From: Prorocentrum cordatum
Taxonomy: Eukaryota; Sar; Dinophyceae; Prorocentrales; Prorocentraceae
DNA: 64,000 nucleotides
Assembly (NCBI GenBank): GCA_963575745.1
Contig: CAUYUJ010019093.1
Span: 263,854 to 327,853 of the forward strand
Direction of reading: 5' to 3'
Part shown: in pieces, positions 61,032 to 64,000 of the stretch
Layout: each line of letters starts with the position of its first letter
Numbering within the stretch: position 1 is the first letter of the stretch
Translations under genes and position numbers: made by a program
Notes under the pieces: generated by a model
Seen by the model: the letters and a program-made list of their open reading frames with translations, nothing else
Told to the model about the DNA's origin: nothing
Database searches by the model: none

Positions 61032-62764
61032 AAGGCTCTCACTCTCCGATTGCGGAGGTCGTCTGGCATCGGCCGAGTCGAGGCCACTGGCGGCGTCCAG
61101 CCTCGAGCGCCAGCAGAGGGGGTGCCACCGCCGCGGCCCCCCGCGGCGCGACGCGAGCCTGCCGTTCTCTTCGTTTCTCTGGCTCTCACGCGGGGCCCAC
61201 CCCTGCGGGTCGGGGCTCGAGAGGAGCCAGCGAGAGGGTGGGGGGGAAGGGGAACACAGGGATCGACCTATAAACAGTGTTTTTGTCATGTTCGCTTCGT
61301 GTTCGGTTCCCCTCGTTCTGTCTCCAGTCCGCCTCTGCTGCAAAACGAAGCCGAAACGAAAACGGCACACGAAATCGCCAAACCACCGTTGAGGTACACC
61401 CCTGCCTCTCAGCGAGAGGGTGGGGGGGGAAGGGGAACCAACAACTGCATGAACGTAAACATTCGGGGCTCCTCGCGGAGCTCCGACAGCTGATGATACC
61501 GTACTGTGTTGTGTTTTCTTACTCGGAGGGTGGGTAGAACCTTAAGAACGCCCACGGCACCATGATCCCCTGCGGAGGGTGGTTGGATTGGGGTGGGGGC
61601 GGTCACCAGACACGCAGGTAGGGCTCGCATTCGGCTGCAGGAAAGGGGTGAGTGCAATAGCCGGCGATCGCCAGCTTACTACAATGTCTGCTCTCACATT
61701 GACCACCCGATGAGCCAGTGGGGGCATTGATGAGACCTGAAATCTGAGGGCCTAAGTGTTGACCATGCCCCGTCCTTTGGTCTGCATCGAACCTGCGATT
61801 CCCCATCGAAGGCGCGCCAAACCCGCGGCGAATGCACGTCGAATTCTCGTCGAACCCGCGGCGGGTAGAAAAACGACCGCACTTCATTGGGCAGGTGCAT
61901 TTCCACCTGCAACTGCAATGTAACTCTTGGCGTCCGATGGTTAGAGACAGCAGCAGGGGGACAGATGGAACGCCGATCGCTCAGATCACCGACCAACATA
62001 GGTAGTGATAGTGGGTGGACGCGTCATCATGAATCATTATTGGAAAAACGACGTTGAGTAACACGACGATCATAATTAAACAATCAACCCAGTTAGTGTC
62101 AACACGAAAGAAAAACATAAGTCCAACGCCAAACACATGCATTGCACACAAGAGCTTATGCCATACATGTGGGGCATGTTTTCCTAAACGTGTCCCCCTT
62201 CACTGCTACGACCTAAGAGCTTCGATCACCATAGCATGACATGAACGCACGGAAGACAGCATCCTCGGTGGGCCATCGCCCTCCCCGAGGCCACCGCTCC
62301 GACTCCAACGCCCACCGGCCAGTTTTGGAGCTGCGCGGAGCACCACTTGTCGTGATCGATCTCCACGCCGAAGTTGAGGGAGTGGACGAGCCGCGCCGCC
62401 CGAGGCCCGCCCACCCTCGGGGCCCCAAAGTCGGGCAGAGTCAAAGGGGGGGCACCACTGGGGGGGGTCATAAAAAATTCATCCTGAAGATCGAGGCTCC
62501 GAGATCGAGGCTCGAGGTTTTTGGGACGTTTTTGCGCTCGTGTTCGGGAGGCTCTGGCATCTTCTGGGGGGGTGCTGCCTCAAAGGAATGTGGCGTCTCC
62601 TCGAGGAAGTGTCGTCCCACCTGGCGGTGACACCCCGTGGCATTGCCGAGCCAAGACAGCTCACACACGCCGAATCTCGCCAACGACCGCTGGGGTGACG
62701 CCGCCCCCGCCAGTCACCCACTGGCAACCGCCGAGGGCCGAAGGCAATCCAACTCTATGGTGGG
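61032..62764. other. low-repeat region, no gene recognised
   Basis: 61225-61260 and 61405-61440 share CAGCGAGAGGGTGGGGGG. 61440-61490 has AACAACTGCATGAACGTAAA like an H1 end. 62020-62200 is the AT-richest non-microsatellite part of the window. Short open frames only; no domains. Confidence 0.45.
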
Positions 62765-62890
62765 CAGATTTTCCACCACGACCACCAGAAGATGGAGGGG
62801 GGAGGGGGTCCTATTCCTCCTCCTCCTCCTCCTCCCCCTCCTCCTCCCCTCCAACTGATGGCGGTGGTGGTGGAAAACAGGCCCATCACC
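62765..62890. mobile_element. F17 foldback around a CCT tract
   Basis: GGGCAGATTTTCCACCACGA at the left mirrors GTGGTGGTGGAAAACAGGCCC at the right. The loop is (CCT)n with GATGG.GG flanks. Confidence 0.7.
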
Positions 62891-63515
62891 CCAGGCGCGG
62901 CGAAGCTTGGCCCTTGTGCGGGGTCGGGGCCCGGGCGCTTCTTGAGAAGTACGGAATGCTCTGGCGGCTGCCCTGGATTGTCCAAGACGCCAGAAGCCCG
63001 TGGCACGAAAGCAGGACGGGTCTCGTGGGAACCGTGACCCGAGCTTTCTCCCCAAGACCAGCTGCTCGTCTGCAGCCGTTTTTGTGGGGATGGTCCTGGG
63101 TCCCAAACACGGCCCCAGGAGTCCGAAAGGAACGTGGGGGGAAACTCAAGACCCCTCTCCCTCATGACACTGGTCCTTCTTTCGTAGGGAGGCGAAGAGA
63201 CACCGATACCGCTATCCCCCAAACCTCTCCTGGGGTGCGTTCTGACCAGGACTTCGTGGCGAATCCAGCGGTGGCGACGAGGGCCTCCCAGGAGACCCAA
63301 AAAGGGGAAAACGCGGACGGGGCGAAAGGTAGGGGGATGGATACCCTTTCCTCTTCTCGTATGAACGAGTCAGCCCCCAGACATCTGCTATGGGGTGCGA
63401 TCGGGCAAGCATTTCGGAAAGGGGCCCGAGGGGAATCGGCACCCAGCAGCTGCGACAAGGGGCCTCCGAGGAGCTCCAACAGCCCAAACCTGCGCTGTCC
63501 TCGATTCTGAGACGT
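62891..63515. other. unassigned
   Basis: 63220-63300 is the dispersed repeat also at 54700. No gene recognised. Confidence 0.45.
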
Positions 63516-63519
63516 CTCG

Positions 63520-63770
63520 AAGCCTCGCTCCTCGGACTGCGAGGCCCTCAATCCTCAAATCTCGATCTCCTCGATTTCGAACCTCGATCCTCGAGCCTCG
63601 AGCCTCGATCCTCGACCTCGAGCCACGATCCTTGAACGTCGAACTGCGATGCCCTCGCTCCTCGAACCTCGATCTCCACGATCTCGATCCTCGATCCTCG
63701 AGCCTCGAGCCTCGAACCAAGATCCTCGAAACACTACCTGGACGCCCTCGATCCCTCGAACCTCGACCTC
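63520..63770 (+). repeat. CCTCGA/CCTCGAT minisatellite
   Basis: Irregular hexamer-heptamer array: CCTCGATCCTCGAGCCTCGA and ATCTCCTCGAT variants. Rich in XhoI-type CTCGAG palindromes. Confidence 0.9.
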
Positions 63771-64000
63771 CCCGCGGTGAGGCCCGCGACGGCGGGGCAC
63801 GGGCGGCACGGCGGATGAGGGCCGGCAGACGGCTGCACTTCGCGTTGATCCGGGCGATGCCGTTGAGCAGGTGCAGGCCGAGGAGCACCAGGGCCGCGAC
63901 GGAGAGGGAGGCGGACAGGCTGCCCCTGCCAGGGGAGGGCGGCACGGGCCTCGACCTTAAGTGGGCCCTGGAAACGACAGGGCCGTTTTTGTTACCGGTT

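Noticed and set aside
1-64000. rRNA, tRNA, spliced-leader or bacterial-type promoter and terminator signals
   Set aside because: I saw no tRNA cloverleaf, rRNA core or dinoflagellate spliced-leader word (CCATTTTGGCTCAAG) on reading. A covariance-model scan would be needed to exclude them fully.

Overview
This window reads as nuclear DNA of a eukaryote with a very repeat-rich, GC-rich genome. A dinoflagellate is the best guess, and the style recalls Prorocentrum-type genomes; this is inference, not proof. The reasons are a long-ORF, zinc-finger-bearing LINE of the kind common in dinoflagellates, a dense litter of GC-rich foldback elements, long GGA/CCT and GTC microsatellites, a TTTAGGG-like interstitial tract, and no operons, ribosome-binding sites, rRNA or tRNA genes. 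I find no convincing intact host gene.

Layout. 1-3.4 kb, 12.7-13.65 kb and 23.05-23.8 kb (+ orientation), and 6.35-6.75 kb and 25.1-25.4 kb (- orientation), are higher-order arrays of a degenerate ~10-bp CTTGGG motif. They are stop-poor in several frames, so they mimic genes. 4-12.5 kb and 13.9-22.7 kb are mosaics of short terminal-inverted-repeat (TIR) or foldback elements, some nested in one another, separated by microsatellites. 25.4-29.2 kb is lower in repeats and carries decayed minus-strand coding sequence. 30.5-30.8 kb is an AGCTTTAGCTTA minisatellite. 31.6-42.9 kb is one near-full-length LINE. 43-48.7 kb is GC-rich tandem and macro-satellite sequence. 48.7-64 kb is again a foldback mosaic with a telomere-like tract at 60.05-60.17 kb.

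The LINE has ORF1 (CxC..CxC zinc ribbon, coiled coil, Gln-rich tract) and a very long ORF2. ORF2 runs: unknown ~640-residue N-terminal region, RNase H, apurinic-type endonuclease, reverse transcriptase, then C2H2 and CCHC fingers. RNase H placed before the endonuclease is unusual. The copy has two in-frame stops and at least five frame changes, most at homopolymers. GGA microsatellite lies on both sides.

The clearest candidate for something undescribed is a group of ~175-197-bp non-autonomous elements. Four insertions (8477, 11647, 11851, 21134) share ends 5'-TCGGG...CCCGA-3' and each has a perfect 5-bp target duplication (CTCTT, AGTTT, GAAAA, ATGTG). Two of them sit back to back inside one unit of an 85-bp satellite, and the empty site can be read across both. 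A second strong signal is the H1 foldback family: an outer stem enclosing two perfect GGA-loop hairpins, with two subfamilies whose arms differ but stay complementary.

Family labels used below (H1, F2-F12, etc.) are my own names for repeats recognised within this window.
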